From Flavobacterium microcysteis (GTDB lineage Bacteria; Bacteroidota; Bacteroidia; Flavobacteriales; Flavobacteriaceae), in contig NZ_VFJE01000054.1 in the NCBI RefSeq assembly GCF_006385255.1, positions 186,001-250,000 on the forward strand: 64,000 nt of DNA, given 5' to 3'. The position numbers and the translations under genes were made by a program. The notes below the pieces were generated by a model that saw only the letters and a program-made list of their open reading frames with translations, did no database searches and was not told where the DNA came from. Positions 35,221 through 44,111 of the stretch are shown here, one piece after another. Position 1 is the first letter of the stretch. Every line of letters begins with the position of its first letter.

Positions 35221-37644
35221 TTATTCGTATTTTAAATAGTTCAAGACATTCACCCTTGTGGCCTGATACGCTTTTGAAATCACTACAGCTAGTGTCAGTG
35301 CCATCAAAAAGAAAAGACCTGTGATGAATGGGATTGGAGAAATATCAATTCGATAAGCAAAATTCTCCAGCCATTTGTTCAATAGCAGGTAGGCCGGAAC
35401 CAAGGCAATAACAAAACCAATGATACAGAACACTACATATTGTTTTGAAAGTGTTGCAAGCAGTGTTTTGGTTTCTGCTCCCAGAACTTTCCTGATAGCA
35501 ATTTCCTTCATTCGGTTTTGAATGGAATAAGAAGCCAACGCAAACAGTCCGAAAAGAGCAATCAGGATAACAACAAAATTCAATAGTGAAAACAAATTTC
35601 TCTGGCTGATATAACCTTGATATGTTCTTGCAAAGCTCTTATCAACAAAATCGTATCGGAAAGGATATCTTGTATCTAGTTTTGTTGACCAGAATTTTTC
35701 TATATCAGAAATTGTCTGCTCCATATTTTCAGGAGAAATCTTTACATAAATCCTACTCAAATAGCTGCTTTCAGAAACCGTTTTCAAATGGTAAAAAAGC
35801 ATTGGAGGAATTTCTCTTTGTGGGCCATAGGAATTAAAGTCCTCAACAACGCCCACAACTTTCAATCTTCTGATACCCGGCTTGTCGCCGTCATCTCTAA
35901 AATCAAATTCTTTTCCTATCGGGTCTTTTTCACCCATCAAAGCAGCAGTCGTTTTATTGATAATTACAGAATTAATCGTATCTGACGCAAATTTTTCAGA
36001 AAGCTTTCTTCCTTCTGCCATTTGGATTCCCATCAGATCAAACAGACCAAATTCCATTGACATATTTTCTACTTCAATATCTTTTCCTTTATACCCAAAA
36101 ACTGTGGTAAAATAACCTCCACCTCCAAAGGAAAAATTCCCGGACGAAACTTCTTCTACTCCTTTTATTCTGAGCAATTCATTGCGGATCATTTCATAAT
36201 CAGCCGGATTTTTCGCTTCGTTAAAAGGAATATCGATTACCTGATTGCCGTTAAATCCAAGATCTTTGTCCATCATAAAATTTACCTGCTGATAAACAAT
36301 GTAGGAACCTATGATAAAAAATGAAGCAATCGCAAATTGAAAAATCAACATTCCGTTTCTAAGCCAGGTACCTCGTTTGCTTCGGCTGTAATTTCCTTTT
36401 AGCACCTTTAGCACATCAAAATTGGCAATATAGAGTGCCGGAAAAACTCCTGCGGCTATAACCGTTAGAAGAAAAACTGCAATTAGCTGGATATAAAACT
36501 GACCGCTACTCAGAATCATATTCTTCGACAAGAATTCATTATAATACGGCAGCAGCAATTCTACTATTACCAGAGCAAAAAGAATTGAAAAGGAAGTGGT
36601 GATTACTGTTTCAAATAAAAACTGCCCAACAATCTGTCTTTTTGCAGCCCCGATAATTTTACGGACACCAACTTCCTTGGCACGCTTTATTGCATTTGCC
36701 GTTGCTAGATTTATATAGTTTACAATTGAAAGGACTAAAATCAATACAGAAAGTCCGAGCATGATCAGAAGAAACTGATAATTACCGCTTCCTTCCTGAT
36801 AGCCGTTGTTTACTTTTGAATGCAGTCTTGCTGTTTTTAACTGCTCCAAATATGGGATGTCCAGTCCGTAATTTTTGATATAGGCTTCCGTAGAAATTCC
36901 TTTTTCTTTAGCCTCTTTTGTTGCTTGTTTGTCAACATAAATCTGATGAATCTGTTTTTCAACCGTTTCTTTATTTGCAGGATTCTTTAATTTGACCACT
37001 AAAAAAGCAGTATGAGATCCCCAATTCTCTGCATTCTTTTTGATATTTTCTTCAAATTCTTCACGGATTACAATTGCCGGTTCTACCGAAGATTTCCCCG
37101 AAATTCTATACACACCACCAACGACGCAATTGGTTTCGCCTACTTTTATGGATTTGCCTATAGGATCTTCATCATCAAATAATTTCCGGGCTGTTTCTTC
37201 TGAAATTGCCGCATTATTTTTTTCTTTAAGAGCCGTTTTTGCATTTGATCTGATAAATTCAAAAGGGAAAAAAGAGAAAAAGCTTCCTTCAGATTTTAAC
37301 ACTTTTGATACCAGTTCTTTTTTATCTGCATATTCAACAAGTGCTCCGCTGTAAGCCGGATAAAAGTTACAATATTCCTCTACTTCCGGTGAGACTTCTT
37401 TTAAGCGAGCCCCTAAAGGCATCACATTATAGGCCAGAAATCCTGACCTTGGCTGATCATTGACCACCTGAAACACATTTTCATTTTCAGGATTCCATGC
37501 GTTATACGATTGTTCATCATTCCAATATAAAATGGAAAATACCAATCCCGCAATACCTATACTCAATCCCAAGATATTCAAGACTGTAAACAGCTTGTTC
37601 TTTCGGATTTGGTACAAAAATATTTTTAGCCAGTTTGAAAACAT
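35221..37644 (-). CDS. MacB-like ABC transporter permease (first of pair)
   Basis: This 807-residue permease has the same arrangement as the next gene: an N-terminal helix, a MacB-type periplasmic domain, FtsX loops (RAKEVGVRKIIGAA and RMKEIAIRKVLGAE) and the same ending (RVNVLNYLKYE). The pair clearly arose by duplication. The most divergent parts are the periplasmic domains, where substrate recognition is expected. It sits 38 bases after the ATPase gene and should pair with it for energy. Confidence 0.92.
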   Translation of the reverse strand: MFSNWLKIFLYQIRKNKLFTVLNILGLSIGIAGLVFSILYWNDEQSYNAWNPENENVFQVVNDQPRSGFLAYNVMPLGARLKEVSPEVEEYCNFYPAYSGALVEYADKKELVSKVLKSEGSFFSFFPFEFIRSNAKTALKEKNNAAISEETARKLFDDEDPIGKSIKVGETNCVVGGVYRISGKSSVEPAIVIREEFEENIKKNAENWGSHTAFLVVKLKNPANKETVEKQIHQIYVDKQATKEAKEKGISTEAYIKNYGLDIPYLEQLKTARLHSKVNNGYQEGSGNYQFLLIMLGLSVLILVLSIVNYINLATANAIKRAKEVGVRKIIGAAKRQIVGQFLFETVITTSFSILFALVIVELLLPYYNEFLSKNMILSSGQFYIQLIAVFLLTVIAAGVFPALYIANFDVLKVLKGNYSRSKRGTWLRNGMLIFQFAIASFFIIGSYIVYQQVNFMMDKDLGFNGNQVIDIPFNEAKNPADYEMIRNELLRIKGVEEVSSGNFSFGGGGYFTTVFGYKGKDIEVENMSMEFGLFDLMGIQMAEGRKLSEKFASDTINSVIINKTTAALMGEKDPIGKEFDFRDDGDKPGIRRLKVVGVVEDFNSYGPQREIPPMLFYHLKTVSESSYLSRIYVKISPENMEQTISDIEKFWSTKLDTRYPFRYDFVDKSFARTYQGYISQRNLFSLLNFVVILIALFGLFALASYSIQNRMKEIAIRKVLGAETKTLLATLSKQYVVFCIIGFVIALVPAYLLLNKWLENFAYRIDISPIPFITGLFFLMALTLAVVISKAYQATRVNVLNYLKYE

Positions 37645-37682
37645 ACGATTTACTTTTTGAGATTTGTAATTCTTATGCTGCC

Positions 37683-38381
37683 TTATGCCAAAACGTTCAC
37701 ATTTCTGCTATTCAGTTTTTCAGAAAGAACAATACCGTCTTTCATCAGTATGGTTTTTTGAGAAAAGGAAGCATCATAGTCAGAGTGGGTAACCATCAAA
37801 ATTGTAGCTCCATTAGCATGCAAATCTGTCAAAAGCTCCATCACTTCATTTCCGTTCTTACTGTCCAGGTTACCCGTAGGCTCATCGGCCAAAATGATTT
37901 TAGGATCATTGATTAATGCTCTTGCTACCGCAACTCTTTGTTGCTGTCCTCCTGAAAGCTGTTGTGGAAAATGTCTTAATCGGTGAGAAATTGCAAGACG
38001 TTCTGCCATTGCTTCCACTTTTTTCTTTCTTTCAGAAGCACTTACATTGTTATAAATCAGAGGTAATTCGATATTGTCATAAACAGAAAGTTCGTCAATC
38101 AGGTTAAAATTCTGGAAGACAAAACCAATATTCTGTTTCCTTATTTTTGATTTTTCGCTTTCTTTTAGTCCACGGATTTCGTTACCCAATAATTGATAGC
38201 TACCAGAAGTAACATCGTCTAAAAGTCCGATAATGTTGAGTAATGTTGATTTCCCACAGCCGGAAGCACCCATAATGGTTACAAATTCGCCCTGCTTTAC
38301 TTCTAATGAAATTTCATTAAGCGCTTTGGTTTCTACTTCTTCTGTTCTAAATACTTTTGAAAGGTTTTGAATTTTGATCAT
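37683..38381 (-). CDS. ABC transporter ATP-binding protein (MacB/LolD type)
   Basis: From the ATG at 38381 this is a 232-residue ATPase with Walker A GASGCGKST (about 38-46), Q-loop, signature LSGGQQQRVAVAR, Walker B IILADEPTGNLD and the switch His (MVTHSD). It belongs to the family that drives MacB and LolCDE-type exporters. An in-frame start at 38450 would overlap the preceding gene and is less likely. Its partners are the two permeases immediately downstream. Confidence 0.93.
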   Translation of the reverse strand: MIKIQNLSKVFRTEEVETKALNEISLEVKQGEFVTIMGASGCGKSTLLNIIGLLDDVTSGSYQLLGNEIRGLKESEKSKIRKQNIGFVFQNFNLIDELSVYDNIELPLIYNNVSASERKKKVEAMAERLAISHRLRHFPQQLSGGQQQRVAVARALINDPKIILADEPTGNLDSKNGNEVMELLTDLHANGATILMVTHSDYDASFSQKTILMKDGIVLSEKLNSRNVNVLA

Positions 38382-38434
38382 GATGTTGATTTTTTTGATT
38401 GTTCGTTTTTTGATTGATGATTGAAACTGATGAT

Positions 38435-38878
38435 TTATTTTTCTATCCATTGGCAGAAATACGATCCCGCAGTCTGTTGTCCAATAAATTTAATTTTGTA
38501 TTCCTGATTTTCCTGAAACACTACTTCTGTTTCGCCTTTTTCGTCCTTAGAAAATGATTTCTGAAATAACACTTCATTTTGGCTATCTACTACAATCATT
38601 TCTAATGTTCCTTTTTTTACTTTGATAGCATACTTCAGCAAAGTGTTGACCTCTTTTGAAGTGGTAATTTTTACAAAAGTTTCGCCTTCATATTCGGAGT
38701 ATTTTGCTTTTGTAAAAGTGCTACCATTTTCATTTGCCCATTTTTTATCTTTGACAGGCTCGGTAAAATGTGTGCCATAAGCTTTGATATACTTATTAGT
38801 GACCAATTCTGCTTTTTGGGCATAGAGCTGAAAAAAGCTCAGGATTAAAAATGCTAATACTATTAAAAATCGCTGCAT
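38435..38878 (-). CDS. Small secreted protein inside the efflux operon
   Basis: This 147-residue protein has a signal peptide (LIVLAFLILSFFQLYAQ) and a beta-rich domain with no motif I recognise (for example ALKTGTLEMIVVD-like, then FIGQQTAGSYFCQWIE at the end). It is located between the adaptor (2 bases apart) and the ATPase, so it is almost certainly co-transcribed and probably periplasmic. It may be a chaperone or cargo of the pump, but this is inference. Confidence 0.7.
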   Translation of the reverse strand: MQRFLIVLAFLILSFFQLYAQKAELVTNKYIKAYGTHFTEPVKDKKWANENGSTFTKAKYSEYEGETFVKITTSKEVNTLLKYAIKVKKGTLEMIVVDSQNEVLFQKSFSKDEKGETEVVFQENQEYKIKFIGQQTAGSYFCQWIEK

Positions 38879-38880
38879 AA

Positions 38881-40119
38881 TTATTTAAAGTTTAAAATTT
38901 CAATTTCTTTATAATCTTTATAGGATGAAGTCACTGCTTTGTCTCCTGCTTTCAGTCCACCTAAAACCTCATAATATAAAGGATTTTCTCTACCCAAACT
39001 AATTTCTTTGCGGACTGCTTTATCTCCCTCAACAATAAAAATCCATTTGCCTGAAGTATCTTCATAAAAGCTTCCTTTAGGGAGCACGATACTTTTTGAT
39101 TTTTCAGAAAGCATCAGCCTTACTCCAAAACTCAAGCCTTGTCTAAGGTCGAGTTTTTCTGTGCTCATAAAATTAAGTTCCACCTGAAATCTGCCGTTTT
39201 TTACTTCCGGAATTACTTTTGAAACTGTTACCGGAATCATTTCTCCTTTGTATTCAATTTCTCCTTTTTGACCTTGGGAAACTTTTTCAAGATAAAACTC
39301 ATCTACATCTGCCAGCAGCTTATATCCTTTCATCACATCAATTTTTCCGATGCTTTCTCCTGCAACGTAGTTTTTACCCAAAACAGGCTCAAAAGAGGAC
39401 AATCTACCCGCAAGTGGTGCCGTAACCAAAAAGTTCTTTTTGTTATTTCTCAAAATACTCAAGCTTTTCTGCATGATTGCCTGTGATTGGTTAATCTGAG
39501 CAATCTGAATTTGGTTAGCCTGTTTTTCTTTTTGGATGCTTTGCTGAATTATGTTTTTTCGTTCTTTTTGAAACCTGAAATTTTCCTGTGTCTTTTCCCA
39601 TTCGTTTTTAGAAAGAATCTGCTCTTTGAACAATTTCTCATTCAATTCATACAAGCTTTTGGCATCCAGATAATCGTGCTCTATTGCAACCAAATCTTTG
39701 GCAAGGTTTAGTTCTTGATTTCTCAAGTCCAGCTTTACCTTATTTAGGTTGTTAATCTGTTCAATCATGGACGTTTCTTGTGTCATATAACCCAGTTCCG
39801 TGTTTGGATTATACAATCGTGCTAAAGGCTGTCCTTTTTGTACAAAGTCACCATTGCCAACAAAAATTTCCTGAATTGAACCACCTTCGATAACATTCAA
39901 CAACATCGAATTCAAAGGTTCTACTTTTGCCTGAAAAACAATGAAATCTTCAAAATAGGCATTCTCAACTGTTTTAATAGTGATTTCACCTTTCTTGACA
40001 TCCAAACCTCTTTTTTTAGTTACAGAGGAAAACACAACATAAGCCGCCAATAAAAAAAGAGGCAAACCAATTAACAGGTATTTATTTTTTCTACTTTTAC
40101 GAGGAACGATAGTGTCCAT
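38881..40119 (-). CDS. HlyD/MacA-type periplasmic adaptor
   Basis: The ATG at 40119 gives 412 residues: an N-terminal anchor (YLLIGLPLFLLAAYVVF), a lipoyl-like beta domain (IQEIFVGNGDFVQKGQPLARLYN), a long coiled-coil hairpin (about 110-220) and the beta-barrel and proximal domains (TAPLAGRLSSF, later ending KEIEILNFK). This is the adaptor of a tripartite pump. A TTG start at 40149 is possible but overlaps the -12 part of the candidate promoter. It is first in the operon and sits under a candidate sigma-54 promoter. Confidence 0.92.
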   Translation of the reverse strand: MDTIVPRKSRKNKYLLIGLPLFLLAAYVVFSSVTKKRGLDVKKGEITIKTVENAYFEDFIVFQAKVEPLNSMLLNVIEGGSIQEIFVGNGDFVQKGQPLARLYNPNTELGYMTQETSMIEQINNLNKVKLDLRNQELNLAKDLVAIEHDYLDAKSLYELNEKLFKEQILSKNEWEKTQENFRFQKERKNIIQQSIQKEKQANQIQIAQINQSQAIMQKSLSILRNNKKNFLVTAPLAGRLSSFEPVLGKNYVAGESIGKIDVMKGYKLLADVDEFYLEKVSQGQKGEIEYKGEMIPVTVSKVIPEVKNGRFQVELNFMSTEKLDLRQGLSFGVRLMLSEKSKSIVLPKGSFYEDTSGKWIFIVEGDKAVRKEISLGRENPLYYEVLGGLKAGDKAVTSSYKDYKEIEILNFK

Positions 40120-40146
40120 AATTAAATTATTTGTGAAACTATATAA

Positions 40147-40159
40147 CAATTTTGTGCCA
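40147..40159 (-). promoter_or_regulatory. Candidate sigma-54-like promoter of the efflux operon
   Basis: On the minus strand TGGCAC (40154-40159) matches the -24 element, followed after four bases by TTG (40147-40149) near the -12 position. The spacing is one base shorter than the consensus and the -12 GC is missing, so the call is tentative. It lies 28 bases before the adaptor ATG and about 64-105 bases from the phased operators. Confidence 0.4.
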
Positions 40160-40222
40160 CGATTTTAAAAATTACAAAGACCTTATAGTACAAGGCTTTT
40201 CATTTTTAACCAAAATCCCAGG

Positions 40223-40259
40223 TGTCCGATAATGAACACTATTTGTCCAAAAACGAACA
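40223..40259. promoter_or_regulatory. Two phased TGTCC-N6-GAACA operator sites
   Basis: TGTCC-GATAAT-GAACA (40223-40238) and TGTCC-AAAAAC-GAACA (40244-40259) are imperfect inverted repeats of the same form, placed exactly 21 bp apart (two helical turns). They lie between the divergent efflux operon and the NtrC-type regulator gene, as enhancer-like sites of an NtrC-class activator would. The regulator's ATG at 40264 directly follows, suggesting autoregulation. Confidence 0.7.
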
Positions 40260-40263
40260 GTCG

Positions 40264-41622
40264 ATGAAAAAAACGCAAGCCACAATTTTAGTAATTGATG
40301 ACCAGGAAGATATTTTATTTGCTTCCAAAATGTTCCTTAAAAAGCATTTTGAGACAATTTATACGTTGAATAACCCTAAAAATATACTTGATACGCTTTC
40401 TCAAAATCAAATTGACGTTGTTCTTTTAGACATGAACTACAGAATAGGTTTTGAAGACGGAAGAGAAGGAATTTATCTTTTAAAAGAAATCAAGACTTTT
40501 TCACCACAAACTACAGTAATCTTAATGACCGCTTTTGGGAAAGTAGAAACGGCTGTTGAAGGCCTTAAGGCTGGTGCTTTTGATTATATACTGAAACCTT
40601 GGGACAATGAAAAGTTGTTGGAAGTTGTAAAAGCCGCTGTTGAAGAAAACCGAAAAGAAAAGAAGAAAATAGCGAAAGCACCTAAGAAAGATTCTTTCTT
40701 TATTGGGAGTTCTTCCAACATACAAAAAGCCTATTCTCTGGCAGAAAAAGTAGCAAAAACAGATGCCAACGTTTTGATTCTTGGAGAAAATGGAACCGGA
40801 AAATATGTATTGGCAAATCATATCCACCAAAAATCCAATCGAAATACCCATCCGTTTGTTCACGTAGATTTGGGTTCCTTAAACGACAATATTTTTGAAA
40901 GCGAACTTTTTGGTTATGCCAAAGGCGCTTTTACGGATGCCAAGAATGATACGCCCGGAAGATTCGAACTGGCTCAAAAGGGAACTATCTTTTTAGATGA
41001 AATTGGAAATGTTCCGCTACAATTGCAGGCAAAATTATTACAGGTTATACAAAACAAATCGGTGACACGTTTGGGTGAAGCTAAACCCAGACAATTGGAT
41101 GTTCGAATAATCACGGCTACCAACATGGATCTCAAACAGGAAGTGAGCCAAAAGAATTTCAGGGAGGATCTTTACTACAGAATCAATACCATGGAAATCA
41201 CACTACCGCCGGTTCGAGAGCAAAAAGACGATATTGTTCCATTAGCAAAATTCCTACTTGATAGGACGATTGAAAAATATGATCGTGGAGAAATTGTTTT
41301 CGACAACCATGCCTTGGCTCAAATGGAAAAACATTCCTGGAACGGAAATGTCCGTGAAATGGAGAATCGCATTGAACGAGCCGTTATTTTGTGCGAAAAC
41401 AATACGATTACCATTTCCGATCTTGATTTGGATACAATTTCCATAATAGAAGGTAATGATGATGTGCAACTTTCCGATGTTGAAAAATCTGCTATTGAAA
41501 AAGTCCTGCAAAAGAACAATTTCAATATCAGCAAATCTGCCGATGAATTGGGTCTTTCAAGGGCCGCACTCTACAGAAGAATGGAAAAATATAAAATAGA
41601 TAATCCAAATGGCAACGAATAG
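40264..41622 (+). CDS. Sigma-54-dependent (NtrC-type) response regulator
   Basis: From the ATG at 40264 this is a 452-residue regulator. It has a receiver (D11/D12-type acidic pocket, phosphoacceptor D56 in VVLLDMNYR), an AAA+ domain with Walker A GENGTGK and the sigma-54 contact loop GAFTDA (GAFTGA in the consensus), and a Fis-type helix-turn-helix (ISKSADELGLSRAALYRRM). An upstream GTG at 40222 exists but the region overlaps the operators, so the ATG is preferred. It overlaps the kinase gene by 14 bases and probably controls the divergent efflux operon. Confidence 0.92.
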   Translation: MKKTQATILVIDDQEDILFASKMFLKKHFETIYTLNNPKNILDTLSQNQIDVVLLDMNYRIGFEDGREGIYLLKEIKTFSPQTTVILMTAFGKVETAVEGLKAGAFDYILKPWDNEKLLEVVKAAVEENRKEKKKIAKAPKKDSFFIGSSSNIQKAYSLAEKVAKTDANVLILGENGTGKYVLANHIHQKSNRNTHPFVHVDLGSLNDNIFESELFGYAKGAFTDAKNDTPGRFELAQKGTIFLDEIGNVPLQLQAKLLQVIQNKSVTRLGEAKPRQLDVRIITATNMDLKQEVSQKNFREDLYYRINTMEITLPPVREQKDDIVPLAKFLLDRTIEKYDRGEIVFDNHALAQMEKHSWNGNVREMENRIERAVILCENNTITISDLDLDTISIIEGNDDVQLSDVEKSAIEKVLQKNNFNISKSADELGLSRAALYRRMEKYKIDNPNGNE

Positions 41623-42931
41623 AAATACCGTATTATTATTGCGATTCTGCATTATTCTGGCAGGCATCATCATTTGTTTTTTCTTATTTCAGAAAGGACT
41701 TTTTTATACTGCTGTCTTCCTGTTTTTTATCGTATTTCTTCTTATGCTGGAATTGTTTTCAGCAATAAAAAACATGTTTTTGTTCTACGACAAAACCATA
41801 CAAGCTATATTAAACAATGATTTTTCTGCCGATTTTTCAAAGCATGCTTCCTTCGAGAATTACAAAACGCTTTTCAAGCTATATGACAGCCTGAAGGTAA
41901 AACAAAACGAGCACGTTTCTAAGGATCTGGTTTATCGTTCCATCTTGAACAATATAGAAACAGGCGTATTGATTTTAGAAAAAGAAAACGAAGACTGGGG
42001 CATTTTTTTGATGAACGATTATTTCTCAAATCATTTTCAGGTGCCAAAAGTTTCAAAATGGCATTATTTGAAAAACCAATTGCCTTCGCTTTGTACGATC
42101 ATTGAAGAAAGAGATTTTCAGGAAATAAAAACATCATTACAGATTAGCATAAACAAACAGGCTTCGCAGACCTTCATTCTTCAGGCCTCCAAAACAAAAA
42201 CCTTCGACAGAGAGTATTATATCATATTGCTTGATTCCATACAAAAGGTAATTGAGAAAAAAGAAAAAGAAGCCTGGATCAACCTGATGAAAGTCATCTC
42301 ACACGAATTGATGAACTCAATCACGCCTATCCGATCACTTACACAAAATCTGAACGAACTGATGCAGCAGGAAGATCTGTCAAAAGAAGATCTGGAAGAT
42401 ATCAGGCAAAGCGTTACGACCATCATCCACAGAAGCGACCATTTGCAAAATTTTGTAGAAAGTTATCGCAAACTCGCCATGCTACCTACGCCAAACAAAG
42501 AAACAATAGATTTAGAACCTTTGCTTGAAAACACTTTACAGGTCATGGCTCCACTTTTTAAGAAAGGAAACATTAGCGTAAAAAATACGATTGAATCAAA
42601 CAGACGAATAAAGGCCGATAAACTTCAAATCGAACAAGTTCTGATTAATTTGCTGACCAATAGTATTTATGCTCTTGAAGACAGAAATGAAAAAGAAATT
42701 GAAATCATTTGTGAAGAAAAAAACGCACGGACTTTTATTACCATATCCGATTCCGGAATGGGTGTAGATCCTGCCATAGAAGAAAAAATCTTCCTGCCTT
42801 TTTTTACCACCCGCATAGAAGGAGCAGGCATTGGGCTTACCTTATCAAAAAACATAATCGAAGCTCATGGTGGCTATCTCAGTCACAGTACTGAAAATGG
42901 GCGAACCAGCTTTACCATTTGCCTATTGTAG
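41609..42931 (+). CDS. Sensor histidine kinase of the efflux regulator
   Basis: This 440-residue kinase has two N-terminal membrane helices (about 8-28 and 32-52) with no periplasmic sensor loop, a PAS-like region (about 105-215), H232 in VISHELMNSITPI, an N-box (VLINLLTNSIYALE), and G-boxes (ISDSGMGVDP, then GIGLTLSKNI). It lacks a large external sensor, so it likely detects a membrane or cytoplasmic signal. It is translationally coupled to the NtrC-type regulator by a 14-base overlap. Confidence 0.92.
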   Translation: MATNRNTVLLLRFCIILAGIIICFFLFQKGLFYTAVFLFFIVFLLMLELFSAIKNMFLFYDKTIQAILNNDFSADFSKHASFENYKTLFKLYDSLKVKQNEHVSKDLVYRSILNNIETGVLILEKENEDWGIFLMNDYFSNHFQVPKVSKWHYLKNQLPSLCTIIEERDFQEIKTSLQISINKQASQTFILQASKTKTFDREYYIILLDSIQKVIEKKEKEAWINLMKVISHELMNSITPIRSLTQNLNELMQQEDLSKEDLEDIRQSVTTIIHRSDHLQNFVESYRKLAMLPTPNKETIDLEPLLENTLQVMAPLFKKGNISVKNTIESNRRIKADKLQIEQVLINLLTNSIYALEDRNEKEIEIICEEKNARTFITISDSGMGVDPAIEEKIFLPFFTTRIEGAGIGLTLSKNIIEAHGGYLSHSTENGRTSFTICLL

Positions 42932-42992
42932 AATTATTACGACAATTTTATCAAAAAACTCACCATAATTAACAATAACTTGTTTTTTATCC

Positions 42993-43000
42993 TAAATTTG
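42993..43000 (+). promoter_or_regulatory. -7 element of the aquaporin gene
   Basis: TAAATTTG matches TAnnTTTG and lies 27 bases before the aquaporin ATG. No -33 TTG is at the usual spacing. Confidence 0.55.
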
Positions 43001-43027
43001 TGTTAATTAACTTAATAATTTACAACT

Positions 43028-43735
43028 ATGAAAAAATTATTTGCTGAGTTTTTTGGAACATTTTGGTTGGTTTTTGGAGGTTGCGGAAGCGCTTTGTATG
43101 CTGCTGGAATTCCTAACCTGGGAATTGGTTTTGCCGGAGTCGCATTGGCTTTCGGACTTACAGTACTGACAATGGCTTATGCTGTTGGACATATATCCGG
43201 AGGGCATTTTAATCCGGCTGTTTCTTTTGGACTTTGGGCCGGCGGAAGATTTCCAGGAAAAGATCTGATTCCGTATATTCTTTCACAAGTTGTTGGAGGA
43301 ATCGCAGCGGCAGCAGTCTTATATCTGATTGCTTCCGGAAAAGAAGGTTTTGCAATTGACCCAACAAAGGCCGGAGCTTTTGCAGCAAATGGTTTTGGAA
43401 CTTTATCTCCTGAAGGCTATTCCTTAGAAGCGGCTTTCATAGCAGAACTACTCCTGACCTTTTTCTTCCTGATTATAATTCTTGGTGCGACAGATAGATT
43501 TGCAAACGGAAAATTTGCCGGAGTTGCAATCGGACTTGGACTGACCTTGATTCACCTTATCAGTATTCCAATAACGAATACTTCTGTAAACCCTGCAAGA
43601 TCAACTTCTCAGGCACTCTTTGTTGGAGGTGAATATATTTCACAACTATGGCTGTTTTGGGCTGCTCCTATTCTGGGCGCTATTCTTGCCGGATTTGCGT
43701 ATAAATTCTTGCTTCAGAATAATGATGAAGCTTAA
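43028..43735 (+). CDS. aqpZ: Aquaporin Z
   Basis: This 235-residue channel has six membrane helices and two NPA motifs (N62-P63-A64 and N187-P188-A189). The selectivity-filter residues match water-specific AqpZ: His175 in IHLISIP, Thr184 and Arg190 after the second NPA. It should conduct water rather than glycerol. It is a single gene with its own -7 element and a strong terminator after the stop. Confidence 0.95.
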   Translation: MKKLFAEFFGTFWLVFGGCGSALYAAGIPNLGIGFAGVALAFGLTVLTMAYAVGHISGGHFNPAVSFGLWAGGRFPGKDLIPYILSQVVGGIAAAAVLYLIASGKEGFAIDPTKAGAFAANGFGTLSPEGYSLEAAFIAELLLTFFFLIIILGATDRFANGKFAGVAIGLGLTLIHLISIPITNTSVNPARSTSQALFVGGEYISQLWLFWAAPILGAILAGFAYKFLLQNNDEA

Positions 43736-43740
43736 AATAA

Positions 43741-43767
43741 AAAAGGCGGGGAATTTCCCCGCCTTTT
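43741..43767. terminator. Bidirectional terminator
   Basis: A GC-rich 11-bp stem AAAAGGCGGGG / CCCCGCCTTTT lies between the converging aqpZ and alkyltransferase-like genes, with A-runs and T-runs on either side. Confidence 0.92.
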
Positions 43768-43770
43768 TTA

Positions 43771-44100
43771 TTATCTTAATTCAATTGCCGGATCCCAGAA
43801 ATGTTTCTCAAAATCCACAACTTGATTGTCTATAACTTCAATACCTTCATTCTCCAAAAGTTGCTGCATTAGGTTTGTACCGTCAAAATGGTGCTTTCCT
43901 GATAAAAGACCAACACGGTTTACTACTCTATGTGCTGGAATATCATCATTGTTATGCGATGCATTCATTGCCCAGCCCACCATTCTCGCTGATCCGGAAG
44001 AAGCCAAATACTTTGCAATCGCTCCATAAGAAGTAACTCTGCCGTAAGGAATTTGCTTTGCGACTTCATAAACTCTCTGGAAAAAATTTTCTTCTTTCAT
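43771..44100 (-). CDS. Alkyltransferase-like protein (MGMT fold without the acceptor Cys)
   Basis: This 109-residue protein has the DNA-binding part of O6-alkylguanine-DNA alkyltransferase (IPYGRVTSYGAIAKYL and the arginine finger SARMVGWAM), but the active-site motif PCHRV reads PAHRVVN, with Ala56 at the cysteine position. Such alkyltransferase-like proteins bind alkylated guanines and flag them for nucleotide excision repair rather than repairing them directly. It is located 11 bases after the LysE-family gene on the same strand. Confidence 0.93.
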   Translation of the reverse strand: MKEENFFQRVYEVAKQIPYGRVTSYGAIAKYLASSGSARMVGWAMNASHNNDDIPAHRVVNRVGLLSGKHHFDGTNLMQQLLENEGIEVIDNQVVDFEKHFWDPAIELR

Positions 44101-44111
44101 CTCTGGAAAAT

